The notes under the pieces are model-generated. The model was given only the letters and a program-made list of their open reading frames with translations, was not told the origin of the DNA and ran no database searches. This document shows, piece by piece, positions 51,900 to 59,914 of a stretch of 64,000 nucleotides of DNA. This DNA is from Streptomyces tropicalis (GTDB taxonomy: Bacteria; Actinomycetota; Actinomycetes; Streptomycetales; Streptomycetaceae). Location of the stretch: assembly GCF_029269835.1 (NCBI RefSeq), contig NZ_JARJBB010000003.1:434001-498000 (forward strand), read 5' to 3'. Numbering within the stretch: position 1 is the first letter of the stretch; the number at the start of each line of letters is the position of its first letter. The position numbers and the translations under genes were made by a program.

Positions 51900-52592
51900 A
51901 TGACCGGACCGCGGTACGTCTACGCCGTCTGCCGCCCCCTCGACGCACCCCTGCAGGCCCAGCTCACCGGTGTGGCCGGCGCTCCGGCGAAACTGCTGCA
52001 CCACCACGGCCTGGTCGCCGTCCTCAGCGAGGTCCCCGAGCGGGACTTCGCCGAGGAGCCGCTGCGGGCGCACCTGATGGACGACGCATGGCTCGCCGAG
52101 ACCGCGCGGGCGCACCGGGGCGTGGTCGACGCGCTCACCGCGGTCACCACCCCGCTGCCGCTGCGCCTGGCGACCGTCCTCCCCGACGACAGCGGCGTCC
52201 GTTCCATGATCGAGTCCGGGGAGCGGACGTTCCTGAGCACCCTGGACCGGATCCAGGGGCGGGTGGAGTGGAGCGTCACCGCCTCCGTCGCGGAGGACGC
52301 GCCGGGCGACCCCTGGCTCGAGGCGGAGCGGTCCGCCACGCGTCTGCACGAGACGCTGTCCTCCTTCGCCGAGGACAGCCGGCTGCACGAACCGCACGGC
52401 GGCGATCCGTCCGGCCGTGCCGCGCGGACCGTGCTGGACGCCTCCTACCTGGTGCCGCGCGGCCACTCCGAGGAGTTCGTGGAGACGCTGGAGCGCGTCC
52501 GGGCAGACGCCCCGGCGCTCCGTGTCGAGCTGGCCGGCCCCTGGGCCGCCTACTCCTTCGCCCGGCCCGCCACCCAGGAGGTCTGGGCCTGA
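51900..52592 (+). CDS. Orphan GvpL/GvpF-family gas-vesicle protein
   Basis: A 230-aa protein of the GvpF/GvpL family. Family landmarks: RYVYAVCRPL, then VAVLSEVPERDF, PLRLATVLPDD, and the C-terminal ASYLVPRGHSEEFVETLERV with ELAGPWAAYSF. In gas-vesicle operons these proteins chaperone or nucleate GvpA. No gvpA, gvpO, gvpK or other partner lies within this window, so it is separated from any such cluster or has another job. GGAGG lies four bases before the ATG. Confidence 0.87.
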   Translation: MTGPRYVYAVCRPLDAPLQAQLTGVAGAPAKLLHHHGLVAVLSEVPERDFAEEPLRAHLMDDAWLAETARAHRGVVDALTAVTTPLPLRLATVLPDDSGVRSMIESGERTFLSTLDRIQGRVEWSVTASVAEDAPGDPWLEAERSATRLHETLSSFAEDSRLHEPHGGDPSGRAARTVLDASYLVPRGHSEEFVETLERVRADAPALRVELAGPWAAYSFARPATQEVWA

Positions 52593-52632
52593 GCCCGGGA
52601 GCGCGGCAGGCCGGGGCCGGTGCGGGGCCGCG

Positions 52633-53550
52633 TCAGGCCCCGCGGCCGCCGTCGCCGTCCGCCCCGGGCCCGCCGGTTCCGGCCCCGCCCGTCGCGCCGC
52701 CGGTCCCCGCGGAGGCGTCCGTGTCGCGCGGGTCCTCCTTGCGGCACAGGATCTCCCCGTGCAGCACGGCGAACCAGCCGTCCTCGCGGCGGCCCCACTC
52801 CCGCCAGGCCTCCGACACGGCCCTCAGCTCCCGCTCGGTGGCGTGGCCGCCCCCGGTGGCGCGCTCCGCGTACGCCGACGCGAGCGTGCGGTCGGCCCAC
52901 AGCCCGCTCCACCACTGCCGCTCGGCCCCGGTGGCGTAGGTCCAGGTACCGGAGGTCGCCGTGACGTCGGTCAGGCCCGCGCGCAGCGCCCAGGACCTGA
53001 GCCGCCGTCCGGCGTCCGGCTCGCCCCCGTTGGCGCGGGCCACCCGCCGGTACAGATCGAGCCAGGCGTCCATGCCGGGCACCTCGGGGTACCAGGCCAT
53101 CGCCGCGAAGTCCGCGTCGCGCACCGCCACGAGGCCGCCCGGCCGGGTCACCCGCACCATCTCGCGCAGCGCCCCCACCGGATCGCCCACGTGCTGCAGC
53201 ACCTGGTGGGCGTGGACCACGCAGAAGGTGTCGTCCGGGTAGTCCAGGGCGTGCACGTCGGCGACCGCGAAGTCGACGTTGGTGAGCCCCCGGGCGGCGG
53301 CGGTCGCCCGGGCCTGCTCCAGGACGCCCGGGGCCCGGTCGACCCCCGTCACCCGCCCGTCGGGGACCCGCTCCGCCAGGTCGGCGGTGATGGTGCCCGG
53401 GCCGCAGCCGATGTCCAGGATCCGCATGTGCGGCTTCAGGGAACCGAGGAGGTACGCCGCCGAGTTGGCGGCGGTGCGCCAGGTGTGCGAACGCAGCACG
53501 GACTCGTGGTGCCCGTGCGTGTAGACGGCCGTTTCCCTCGGCTTCGGCAT
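52633..53550 (-). CDS. Class I SAM-dependent methyltransferase
   Basis: A 305-aa methyltransferase. SAM motif I is RILDIGCGPGTITADLAER, followed by GVDRAPG, the acidic DVHALDYPDDTF and EMVRVTRPGGLV. An N-terminal GHHESVLRSHTWRTAANSA precedes it, as in UbiE-like enzymes. The last 28 residues are Gly/Ala-rich and disordered. Substrate unknown. Confidence 0.87.
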   Translation of the reverse strand: MPKPRETAVYTHGHHESVLRSHTWRTAANSAAYLLGSLKPHMRILDIGCGPGTITADLAERVPDGRVTGVDRAPGVLEQARATAAARGLTNVDFAVADVHALDYPDDTFCVVHAHQVLQHVGDPVGALREMVRVTRPGGLVAVRDADFAAMAWYPEVPGMDAWLDLYRRVARANGGEPDAGRRLRSWALRAGLTDVTATSGTWTYATGAERQWWSGLWADRTLASAYAERATGGGHATERELRAVSEAWREWGRREDGWFAVLHGEILCRKEDPRDTDASAGTGGATGGAGTGGPGADGDGGRGA

Positions 53551-53664
53551 GGCGTGCTCCTCGTGTCGCCCGGGCTCCCCGGGAGCCCGGGTCCGGTGAG
53601 GGCCACCGTACGCGCGCCAGCCGAATGGTGAGACCTGCGTCCCGCGGTGCCGACTGACGGACCG

Positions 53665-55158
53665 TCATCCGCCGGACATCGGGCGGTACACCTCCAGTGC
53701 CTGGGGCAGCTTCTCCAGCCACACCTCGTGGTCCACCTCGATGACCTCGCCGTCGTAGGCGAGCAGGGTCCCGGGGGCGACGCCGGCCAGGTGCAGCCGG
53801 GAGACCCGCACGGCCGCGTGGGCGGGGGAGCGGGTCAGCGGGCCGGCGAACGCGGCCGCGAGCAGCCGCAGGGCCGGCCTGCGCCCGCCGTGCACCACGC
53901 GCACGTCGAGCTTGCCGTCCGCCAGGTCCTGCCGCCGGCCGGGCGTGAGCCCGATGCGGTGGTACGTGCCGTTGCCCGCGAACAGCAGCCACAGCGGGCG
54001 GCGCCGTCCCTCGAACTCCGCCTCCAGCGGGTGCCGGTCGGCGCGCAGCACCCGCGCGGCCGCGACCAGCCCGGCCGCCCATCCGCCGATCCGGCCGGAC
54101 CAGCGCTCCCGCTCCCGCACCAGCTCCGGGTACACGCCCAGGCTGAAGGTGTTCACGAAGACGCCCCGCCGGTGTCCCGAGACGAAGCGGCCCACGTCCA
54201 CCCGGACGCCGTCGCCCTGCTCGATGGCCCGGGCCAGGTCCCGCGCGTCCTCCACACCGAGGTCGTACGCGAAGTGGTTCAGTGTGCCGCCCGGCAGCAC
54301 CGCCAGCGGGATGCGGTGGCGCACGGCGATCTCGGCGGCCGTGTTCACCGTGCCGTCGCCCCCGCACACCCCGAGCACCCGGGCCCGCGCCGCCGCCTTC
54401 TCCAGTTCGGCGGCCACGTCGTCGGGAGCGCACTCCAGGACCTCGGCCCGCGGCAGCGCGTCCCGCAGCGCACCCGCCCGCTCCGCGGTGCCCGAGGCGG
54501 TGTTGGCCACCAGGACCAGCCCCTCGCCCTCGGGCAGCGCCGGCAGCGCCGCCCGCTCCCGGGCCGGCGGGACGGCCTGCGCGCGGGTCGGCACCATCGC
54601 CCGCACCGCGAACGCGGCCCCCGCGCCGAGCGCCGCACCCGCCAGCACGTCGCTGGGGAAGTGGACGCCGGTGTACACCCGCGACACCGCGACCGAGACG
54701 GCGAGCGGGGCGACCACCGCGCCCCAGCCCGGGGACTCCAGGGCCACCCCCGTGGCGAAGGCGGCCGCGGAGGCCGCGTGCCCCGACGGGAACGACGTGG
54801 TGATCGGCTGGTGCTTCAGCCGCCGCATCAGCGGCACCGGGTCGATCTGCGGCCGGGCCCGGCGCACCGAGCGCTTGCCGAGCGTGTTGATGGTCAGGGA
54901 GGCCAGGCTCAGCGAGGCGAGACCGCGTGCGGCGGCCCGGCGGGCCCGCGGCGTGCGGCTCACCGCTATGGCGGCCGCCGCCGCGCCCCACAGCAGCCCG
55001 TGGTTGGCGCTCCGGCTCAGCCGCGGCAGCACGGGCCCGGCGGCGGGCCAGTCGCGTTCGGCGGCGAACTCGAAGAGGCGGCTGTCCAGGTCCAGCAGCC
55101 GGCGGAAGACGGTGCGGGCGCCGTGCACCGGGGCGGTCAGGTCGACGTCAGGACTCAT
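53665..55158 (-). CDS. PAP2 phosphatase fused to diacylglycerol kinase-like domain
   Basis: A 497-aa two-domain lipid enzyme. Residues 1-195 form a PAP2 membrane phosphatase with KRSVRRARP, the TTSFPSGHAASA motif and SRVYTGVHFPSD. Residues 205-495 form a diacylglycerol/sphingosine kinase-like domain with the GVCGGDGTVNTAAE phosphate loop and PLAVLPGGTLNHFA. One part would dephosphorylate a lipid phosphate and the other phosphorylate a diacylglycerol or related lipid. The gene is divergent from the ABC-F gene, across a spacer holding a tandem repeat. Confidence 0.9.
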   Translation of the reverse strand: MSPDVDLTAPVHGARTVFRRLLDLDSRLFEFAAERDWPAAGPVLPRLSRSANHGLLWGAAAAAIAVSRTPRARRAAARGLASLSLASLTINTLGKRSVRRARPQIDPVPLMRRLKHQPITTSFPSGHAASAAAFATGVALESPGWGAVVAPLAVSVAVSRVYTGVHFPSDVLAGAALGAGAAFAVRAMVPTRAQAVPPARERAALPALPEGEGLVLVANTASGTAERAGALRDALPRAEVLECAPDDVAAELEKAAARARVLGVCGGDGTVNTAAEIAVRHRIPLAVLPGGTLNHFAYDLGVEDARDLARAIEQGDGVRVDVGRFVSGHRRGVFVNTFSLGVYPELVRERERWSGRIGGWAAGLVAAARVLRADRHPLEAEFEGRRRPLWLLFAGNGTYHRIGLTPGRRQDLADGKLDVRVVHGGRRPALRLLAAAFAGPLTRSPAHAAVRVSRLHLAGVAPGTLLAYDGEVIEVDHEVWLEKLPQALEVYRPMSGG

Positions 55159-55207
55159 ACAGGGACCGTTACCCTGAACCGGCCGTACCTTGCCGCGGCC
55201 GCCCCGC

Positions 55208-55279
55208 GCCGCGGATATGGGTTTGCCGCAGGTCGGACGGGCCGCCGCGGATATGGGTTTGCCGCAGGTCGGACGGGCC
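55208..55279. repeat. Exact 36-bp tandem duplication
   Basis: 55208-55243 and 55244-55279 are identical and contain GCCGCGGATATGGGTTTGCC. The array ends 17 bases before the ABC-F ATG and 49 bases before the PAP2 gene start on the other strand, so it occupies the shared promoter/leader. The period is a multiple of three. An effect on initiation of either gene is likely but untested. Confidence 0.85.
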
Positions 55280-55296
55280 GCGCAGAATGCCTCCCC

Positions 55297-56916
55297 ATGG
55301 GACATCTGGAAGCCGCGCACCTGGAGTACCACCTGCCCGACGGGAGGACGCTGCTCGGCGATGTCTCGTTCCGGGTCGGGGAAGGGGCCGTCGTCGCCCT
55401 CGTCGGCCCCAACGGCGCCGGGAAGACCACCCTGCTCCGGCTGGTCTCCGGTGAGCTGAAGCCGCACGGCGGCACCGTCACCGTCGGCGGCGGCCTCGGC
55501 GTCATGCGGCAGTTCGTGGGGTCCGTACGCGACGAGAGCACCGTGCGCGACCTGCTCGTGTCCGTGTCGCCGCCCCGTGTCCGCGACGCCGCACGGGCCG
55601 TCGACGAGGCCGAGCACGCCCTCCTGACCGTCGACGACGAGGCCGCCCAGATGCGGTACGCGCAGGCGCTCTCGGACTGGGCCGAGGCCCGCGGCTACGA
55701 GGCCGAGACGCTGTGGGACGTGTGCACCACGGCCGCGCTCGGCATGCCCTACGACAAGGCCCAGTGGCGGCAGGTACGGACCCTGTCGGGCGGCGAGCAG
55801 AAGCGGCTCGTCCTGGAGGCGCTGCTGCGCGGCACGGACGAGGTGCTGCTGCTCGACGAGCCGGACAACTACCTCGACGTGCCCGGCAAGCGCTGGCTGG
55901 AGGAGCGCCTGAAGGAGACCCGCAAGACGGTCCTCTTCGTCTCCCACGACCGCGAACTGCTCTCCCGTGCCGCCGAGAAGATCGTCTCCGTGGAACCCGG
56001 GCCGGCCGGCGCCGACGCCTGGGTGCACGGCGGCGGCTTCGCCACCTACCACGAGGCCCGCCGGGAGCGCTTCGCCCGCTTCGAGGAACTGCGCCGCCGC
56101 TGGGACGAGAAGCACGCGCAGCTGAAGAAGCTGGTGCTGAACCTGCGCCAGGCCGCCAGCGTCAGCCACGAGATGGCCTCCCGGTACCAGGCCGCCCAGA
56201 CCCGGCTGCGCAAGTTCGAGGAGGCGGGCCCGCCGCCCGAGCCGCCGCGCGAGCAGGAGATCACCATGCGGCTGCGCGGCGGCCGCACCGGGGTGCGCGC
56301 CGTCACCTGCGCGCAGCTGGAGCTCACCGGCCTGATGAAACCCTTCGACCTGGAGGTCTTCTACGGCGAGCGGGTCGCCGTCCTCGGCTCCAACGGGTCC
56401 GGCAAGTCGCACTTCCTCCGGTTGCTCGCCGGCGACGAGGTCGCGCACACCGGCGCCTGGAAGCTCGGCGCGCGGGTCGTGCCGGGGCACTTCGCGCAGA
56501 CCCACGCGCACCCCGAGCTCCGGGGCCGCACCCTGCTCGACATCCTGTGGACGGAGTACGCCCAGGACCGCGGCGCCGCGATGTCCCGGCTGCGCCGCTA
56601 CGAGCTGACGGGCCAGGCCGAGCAGTCCTTCGACCGTCTCTCCGGCGGGCAGCAGGCCCGTTTCCAGATCCTGCTGCTGGAACTGGCCGGCGCCACCGCC
56701 CTCCTGCTGGACGAGCCCACCGACAACCTCGACCTGGAGTCCGCGGAGGCCCTCCAGGAGGGGCTGGAGGCCTTCGACGGCACGGTCCTCGCGGTCACCC
56801 ACGACCGATGGTTCTCCCGCTCCTTCGACCGCTACCTGGTCTTCGGCAGCGACGGCCGGGTCCGCGAGACACCGGAGCCGGTGTGGGACGAACGCCGGGT
56901 GGAACGGGCCCGCTGA
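55297..56916 (+). CDS. ABC-F ATPase (ribosome-acting, no membrane domain)
   Basis: A 539-aa protein with two ATPase domains in one chain and no membrane segments. Domain 1: Walker A GPNGAGKTT, signature LSGGEQKRL, Walker B LLLDEPDNYLD. Domain 2: Walker A GSNGSGKSH, signature LSGGQQARF, Walker B LLLDEPTDNLDLESAEAL. A charged helical linker lies between (about 245-320). ABC-F proteins bind the ribosomal E-site and act as translation factors or antibiotic-resistance proteins. A 36-bp tandem repeat in the leader could take part in control. Which role applies cannot be decided here. Confidence 0.92.
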   Translation: MGHLEAAHLEYHLPDGRTLLGDVSFRVGEGAVVALVGPNGAGKTTLLRLVSGELKPHGGTVTVGGGLGVMRQFVGSVRDESTVRDLLVSVSPPRVRDAARAVDEAEHALLTVDDEAAQMRYAQALSDWAEARGYEAETLWDVCTTAALGMPYDKAQWRQVRTLSGGEQKRLVLEALLRGTDEVLLLDEPDNYLDVPGKRWLEERLKETRKTVLFVSHDRELLSRAAEKIVSVEPGPAGADAWVHGGGFATYHEARRERFARFEELRRRWDEKHAQLKKLVLNLRQAASVSHEMASRYQAAQTRLRKFEEAGPPPEPPREQEITMRLRGGRTGVRAVTCAQLELTGLMKPFDLEVFYGERVAVLGSNGSGKSHFLRLLAGDEVAHTGAWKLGARVVPGHFAQTHAHPELRGRTLLDILWTEYAQDRGAAMSRLRRYELTGQAEQSFDRLSGGQQARFQILLLELAGATALLLDEPTDNLDLESAEALQEGLEAFDGTVLAVTHDRWFSRSFDRYLVFGSDGRVRETPEPVWDERRVERAR

Positions 56917-56968
56917 CCCGCCCGCCGGGCGCGGCGTCCCGCGCGGCGCCACCGCGCGGAACGGGACG

Positions 56969-58087
56969 CTACGTGTCCCGGAGCAGCGCGCCCAGTCCGC
57001 CCAGCGGGACGTCCTCGTCCGCCGCGGCGCTCACCGGAGCAGGGGACAGCGCCGTGGCGTCCGTGGTGGCCGCCGAGCGGATCAGGGCGTCGTCGGCGTG
57101 CGCCGGCCACGAGCGCCGCCCGTCCCGGGCCGGCAGCTCCGCCGGGCGCACCGCCAGCTCGTCCGGGGCCTCGCCGATCCACACCTCGCGGTGCGGATCG
57201 GGACCGTCCGGCCGGATCAGCAACTCCTCCAGACGGTGGTCCCTGGCCGCCCGGACCAGCGCCGGCACCCCCTCCACCGCTCCCGTCCGCCCGTCGGCGT
57301 CCGGGGTGCGGGCCGCCCGGAACCGGTCCAGCTCGGCCGCGACCCGGCGGCGGACGTGTGCGGCACGCATCTGCTCCACCTCGTCGTCCGAGAGCCGGCC
57401 GCCGACGCCGTGGGACGACTCCACCACGCGCCCGGCCAGCCGCCGCGGCAGCCGCTCGCCGACCTCGCGCCGCGTGCGCGCGTCGCCCACCAGCACGAGC
57501 AGGTCGGCCCCGGCCTCCTCCTGGCTCACGCTCAGCGCGTCGGCGATCTCCGCCGCGTTGTGCTCCCAGGTGTTCTCCACCTTCAGCTGGAACTGCCGCT
57601 CCGACCAGCCCGCACCGCTCCCGCGGAACAGCGCGGGGCAGCGGGCCGCGGCCGGGCCGGGCCGCCACGGCGCCGGGCCGCCGCGCAGCTCGAAGTCCGC
57701 GCCCCGCCGGTCGACGTACGCCACGATCACGACCGGGTCCTCGCCCGTGAGGTCGAGCAGGGGCGCCACCCGCGGCAGCGCGGCCCACGCGGCCGTGCCG
57801 CCGTCGCGCGGGGGCCGGGTCAGGCGGGCGTCGAGGGCGATCCCGCCGTCCCGCGCGAACAGGGCGCACCCCGGCGGCTCGGGGCCCAGCCGCATCTCCT
57901 CGATCGCGTCCTCCACGGCCCAGCAGGTCGCCCGGTCCGCACCCTGCGCGGACAGCTCCCGCACGGCCGCCAGGGCGGCGAGGTGGAGCCGGCGGGGGGT
58001 GTCCTGCGGCCGCCCGGACGTGTCCACGTACACGGAGGCCCAGGGGCCGGGGTGTTCGTACAGTGGATGCAGAAAGGCGAGATCCAT
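56969..58087 (-). CDS. eRF1/Vms1-like protein (baeRF, Rv2629 family)
   Basis: A 372-aa protein of the bacterial relatives of archaeal/eukaryal release factor 1, such as mycobacterial Rv2629. Seen: VYVDTSGRPQDTPRR, PVVIVAYVDRRGADFEL, the ENTWEHNAAEIADAL region and ADLLVLVGDARTRREVGERL, then GxxxAxxxV-type VRAARDHRLEELLIRPD. The family is thought to act at ribosomes, and some members are stress or hypoxia linked. It ends 52 bases from the convergent ABC-F gene. GGGAGGGAG precedes the ATG. Confidence 0.78.
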   Translation of the reverse strand: MDLAFLHPLYEHPGPWASVYVDTSGRPQDTPRRLHLAALAAVRELSAQGADRATCWAVEDAIEEMRLGPEPPGCALFARDGGIALDARLTRPPRDGGTAAWAALPRVAPLLDLTGEDPVVIVAYVDRRGADFELRGGPAPWRPGPAAARCPALFRGSGAGWSERQFQLKVENTWEHNAAEIADALSVSQEEAGADLLVLVGDARTRREVGERLPRRLAGRVVESSHGVGGRLSDDEVEQMRAAHVRRRVAAELDRFRAARTPDADGRTGAVEGVPALVRAARDHRLEELLIRPDGPDPHREVWIGEAPDELAVRPAELPARDGRRSWPAHADDALIRSAATTDATALSPAPVSAAADEDVPLGGLGALLRDT

Positions 58088-58193
58088 GTCTCCCTCCCGG
58101 ATGCCGTCCGGATGCCGGCTCGATCCCGTTCGGGCATTCTTCCGGGGCGGGTACCCGTACCGCGGCAACGAACACGACGAGCGGGGCGACACC

Positions 58194-58442
58194 ATGACCG
58201 GAGTGGACCCGGGGCGACTGGACGACCTGCAGCTCATGAAGGAGCTGGAGACCATCCACCGCACCCGTCACGACACGCTGCTGTACGGCTCGAACGACGC
58301 GCTGCGCGCCCACAACGAGCGGATGGCGCAGCTGGAGGGCGAGTGGCTGCGGCGCAACCCGCGCCGGTCCGTCGCCTCGGGCCGCACCCGCGAGGGCGCG
58401 CGGGAGCGCGGGTGCGGGGAGTCGGCGACACCGAGCGCGTGA
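58194..58442 (+). CDS. DUF6158-like small helical protein
   Basis: An 82-aa helical protein: GVDPGRLDDLQLMKELETIH, then TRHDTLLYGSNDALRAHNERM and ending in a basic, low-complexity tail. The pattern matches actinobacterial DUF6158 proteins as I recall them; no function is known to me. It is divergent from the eRF1-like gene, and the shared spacer (58088-58193) holds GGGTAC at 58149-58154, which resembles a stress-sigma-factor -10 but lacks a clear -35 partner. Confidence 0.68.
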   Translation: MTGVDPGRLDDLQLMKELETIHRTRHDTLLYGSNDALRAHNERMAQLEGEWLRRNPRRSVASGRTREGARERGCGESATPSA

Positions 58443-58504
58443 CGGCGACGCCCGCGCGTGACGGTCCTGGTGCGCGACGTCGGCTGCGCGCCCCGCGCGT
58501 GACG
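58435..58504. repeat. Three copies of GCGCGTGACG
   Basis: The decamer occurs at 58435-58444, 58454-58463 and 58495-58504, around the end of the small DUF6158-like gene. Spacing is irregular. It may be chance in GC-rich spacer DNA. Confidence 0.35.
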
Positions 58505-58517
58505 CGGGGCCGCGGGC

Positions 58518-59057
58518 TCAGGCGCGGTCCGCGAGCGCGTCCAGGACGGCGGCGCAGAACGCCTTCAGGTCGCCCGGGTTGCGGCTGGTCACGAGCCGGT
58601 TCGGGCCCTGGTCGCAGACCTGCACGCGCTCGTCCACCCAGGTGCCGCCCGCGTTGCGGATGTCCGTGCGCAGGCTCGGCCACGAGGTGAGGACCCGGCC
58701 GCGCACGACGTCGGCCTCGACCAGCGTCCACGGCGCATGGCAGATCGCGGCGACCGGTAGGCCCCGGGAGAAGAAGTCCCCGACGAACGCCACGGCCTCC
58801 GGGACCGTCCGCAGCACGTCCGGGTTGGCCACGCCGCCGGGCAGCACCAGTCCGTCGAAGGACGCGGCGGACGCCTCCCCGACGACCTCGTCGACGGGGA
58901 AGGTGTCCGCCCTGTCCAGGTGATGGAAGCCCTGGACCTCGCCGGGCCGCGTCGACACGAGCACGGCCTCGTGGCCCGCGCCCAGGACCGCCTTCCAGGG
59001 CTCGGTCAGCTCGACCTGCTCGACGCCCTCGGGGGCGGTGAGAAATGCGATGCGCAT
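58518..59057 (-). CDS. DJ-1/PfpI-family protein
   Basis: A 179-aa protein. The nucleophile elbow AICHAPW has Cys106 and is followed by the His, with LVLPGGVANPD before it, as in PfpI/YhbO proteins linked to protein or nucleotide glycation repair. The C-terminal DQGPNRLVTSRNPGDLKAF is typical. It is followed by spacer and by the CBS gene on the same strand upstream, consistent with a stress group. Confidence 0.88.
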   Translation of the reverse strand: MRIAFLTAPEGVEQVELTEPWKAVLGAGHEAVLVSTRPGEVQGFHHLDRADTFPVDEVVGEASAASFDGLVLPGGVANPDVLRTVPEAVAFVGDFFSRGLPVAAICHAPWTLVEADVVRGRVLTSWPSLRTDIRNAGGTWVDERVQVCDQGPNRLVTSRNPGDLKAFCAAVLDALADRA

Positions 59058-59142
59058 GGTTCGGCTCCTTTCGTCGGGACCGTCGGGCGGGGTGGGACGG
59101 GCGAGGGGCCGCGGGGGGACGTGCCGCCCTCCGCGGGCCCGT

Positions 59143-59661
59143 TCACCCGGTCGGCCCAGGCGGTCCCGCGGGTGCGGTCGGTCCGGCGCCCGACCCGTCG
59201 CCGGGTGCCGCGTCCGATCCTTCGTCCGGTTCGTCGTACGGTGCGGTGTCGGGCTCGGCCCGGCCGATGTCCGCGAGTGCCGACTCCGGTGCCCGGGCCT
59301 CCGCGAGGTCCCCCAGGCCGACCAGGCCGACCGGCATCCCGTCCTCCACCACCGGAAGGCGGCGTACGGCGTGCGCGCGCATGAGCGCCACGGCCCGCGA
59401 CACCGGGTCGTGCGGGCCCACGACCAGCGGGTGCGGTGTGCACGCCGACCGTGCGGTCGCGGTCTGCGGGTCGAGGCCCTCGGCCACCGCCCGCCCCACG
59501 ATGTCCCGGTCGGTCAGCACGCCCACGATCCCCTGCCCGTCGGCGACGACCACGCCTCCGACGCCCTGTGCGCGCATCAGCTGCGCCGCCTCGGCGAGCG
59601 AGGCTCCGGGCCGCACGGCGACCACCCCGGGCGTCATGACGTCCCTCACGGATCCAGCCAT
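59143..59661 (-). CDS. CBS-domain pair protein
   Basis: A 172-aa protein with two CBS units: VRDVMTPGVVAVRPGASLAEA with GVLTDRDIV, and CTPHPLVVGPHDPVSRAVALM with RRLPVVEDGMPVGLVGLGDLA. A 45-residue acidic, Pro/Gly-rich tail follows. CBS pairs bind adenosine nucleotides and sense energy state; the length resembles mycobacterial hypoxic-response protein 1. Upstream (59662-59914) no gene is seen. Confidence 0.87.
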   Translation of the reverse strand: MAGSVRDVMTPGVVAVRPGASLAEAAQLMRAQGVGGVVVADGQGIVGVLTDRDIVGRAVAEGLDPQTATARSACTPHPLVVGPHDPVSRAVALMRAHAVRRLPVVEDGMPVGLVGLGDLAEARAPESALADIGRAEPDTAPYDEPDEGSDAAPGDGSGAGPTAPAGPPGPTG

Positions 59662-59914
59662 CGTCCGAGGCCCTCCCTGCCCTGCCGCGTCGCCGGGAGC
59701 CGCGCGCAGGCACGGCCGTCCACCGCGTACCCGGGGACGGGGCGCCGACACGGCCCGGGCCCGGGTGTCACCCGACAGGCCGTCCGTGTCCCGCGAATGG
59801 GGCTCGGCCGCGCGCGGCCCGCCGCGCCTCGGGCTGTGATGGCTGCGGAGGGCACGAAGGCCCTGCCCGTCCGATGCACGCTCCGCCCGTCCGCCCCGTC
59901 GAGGAGTCGACCTC

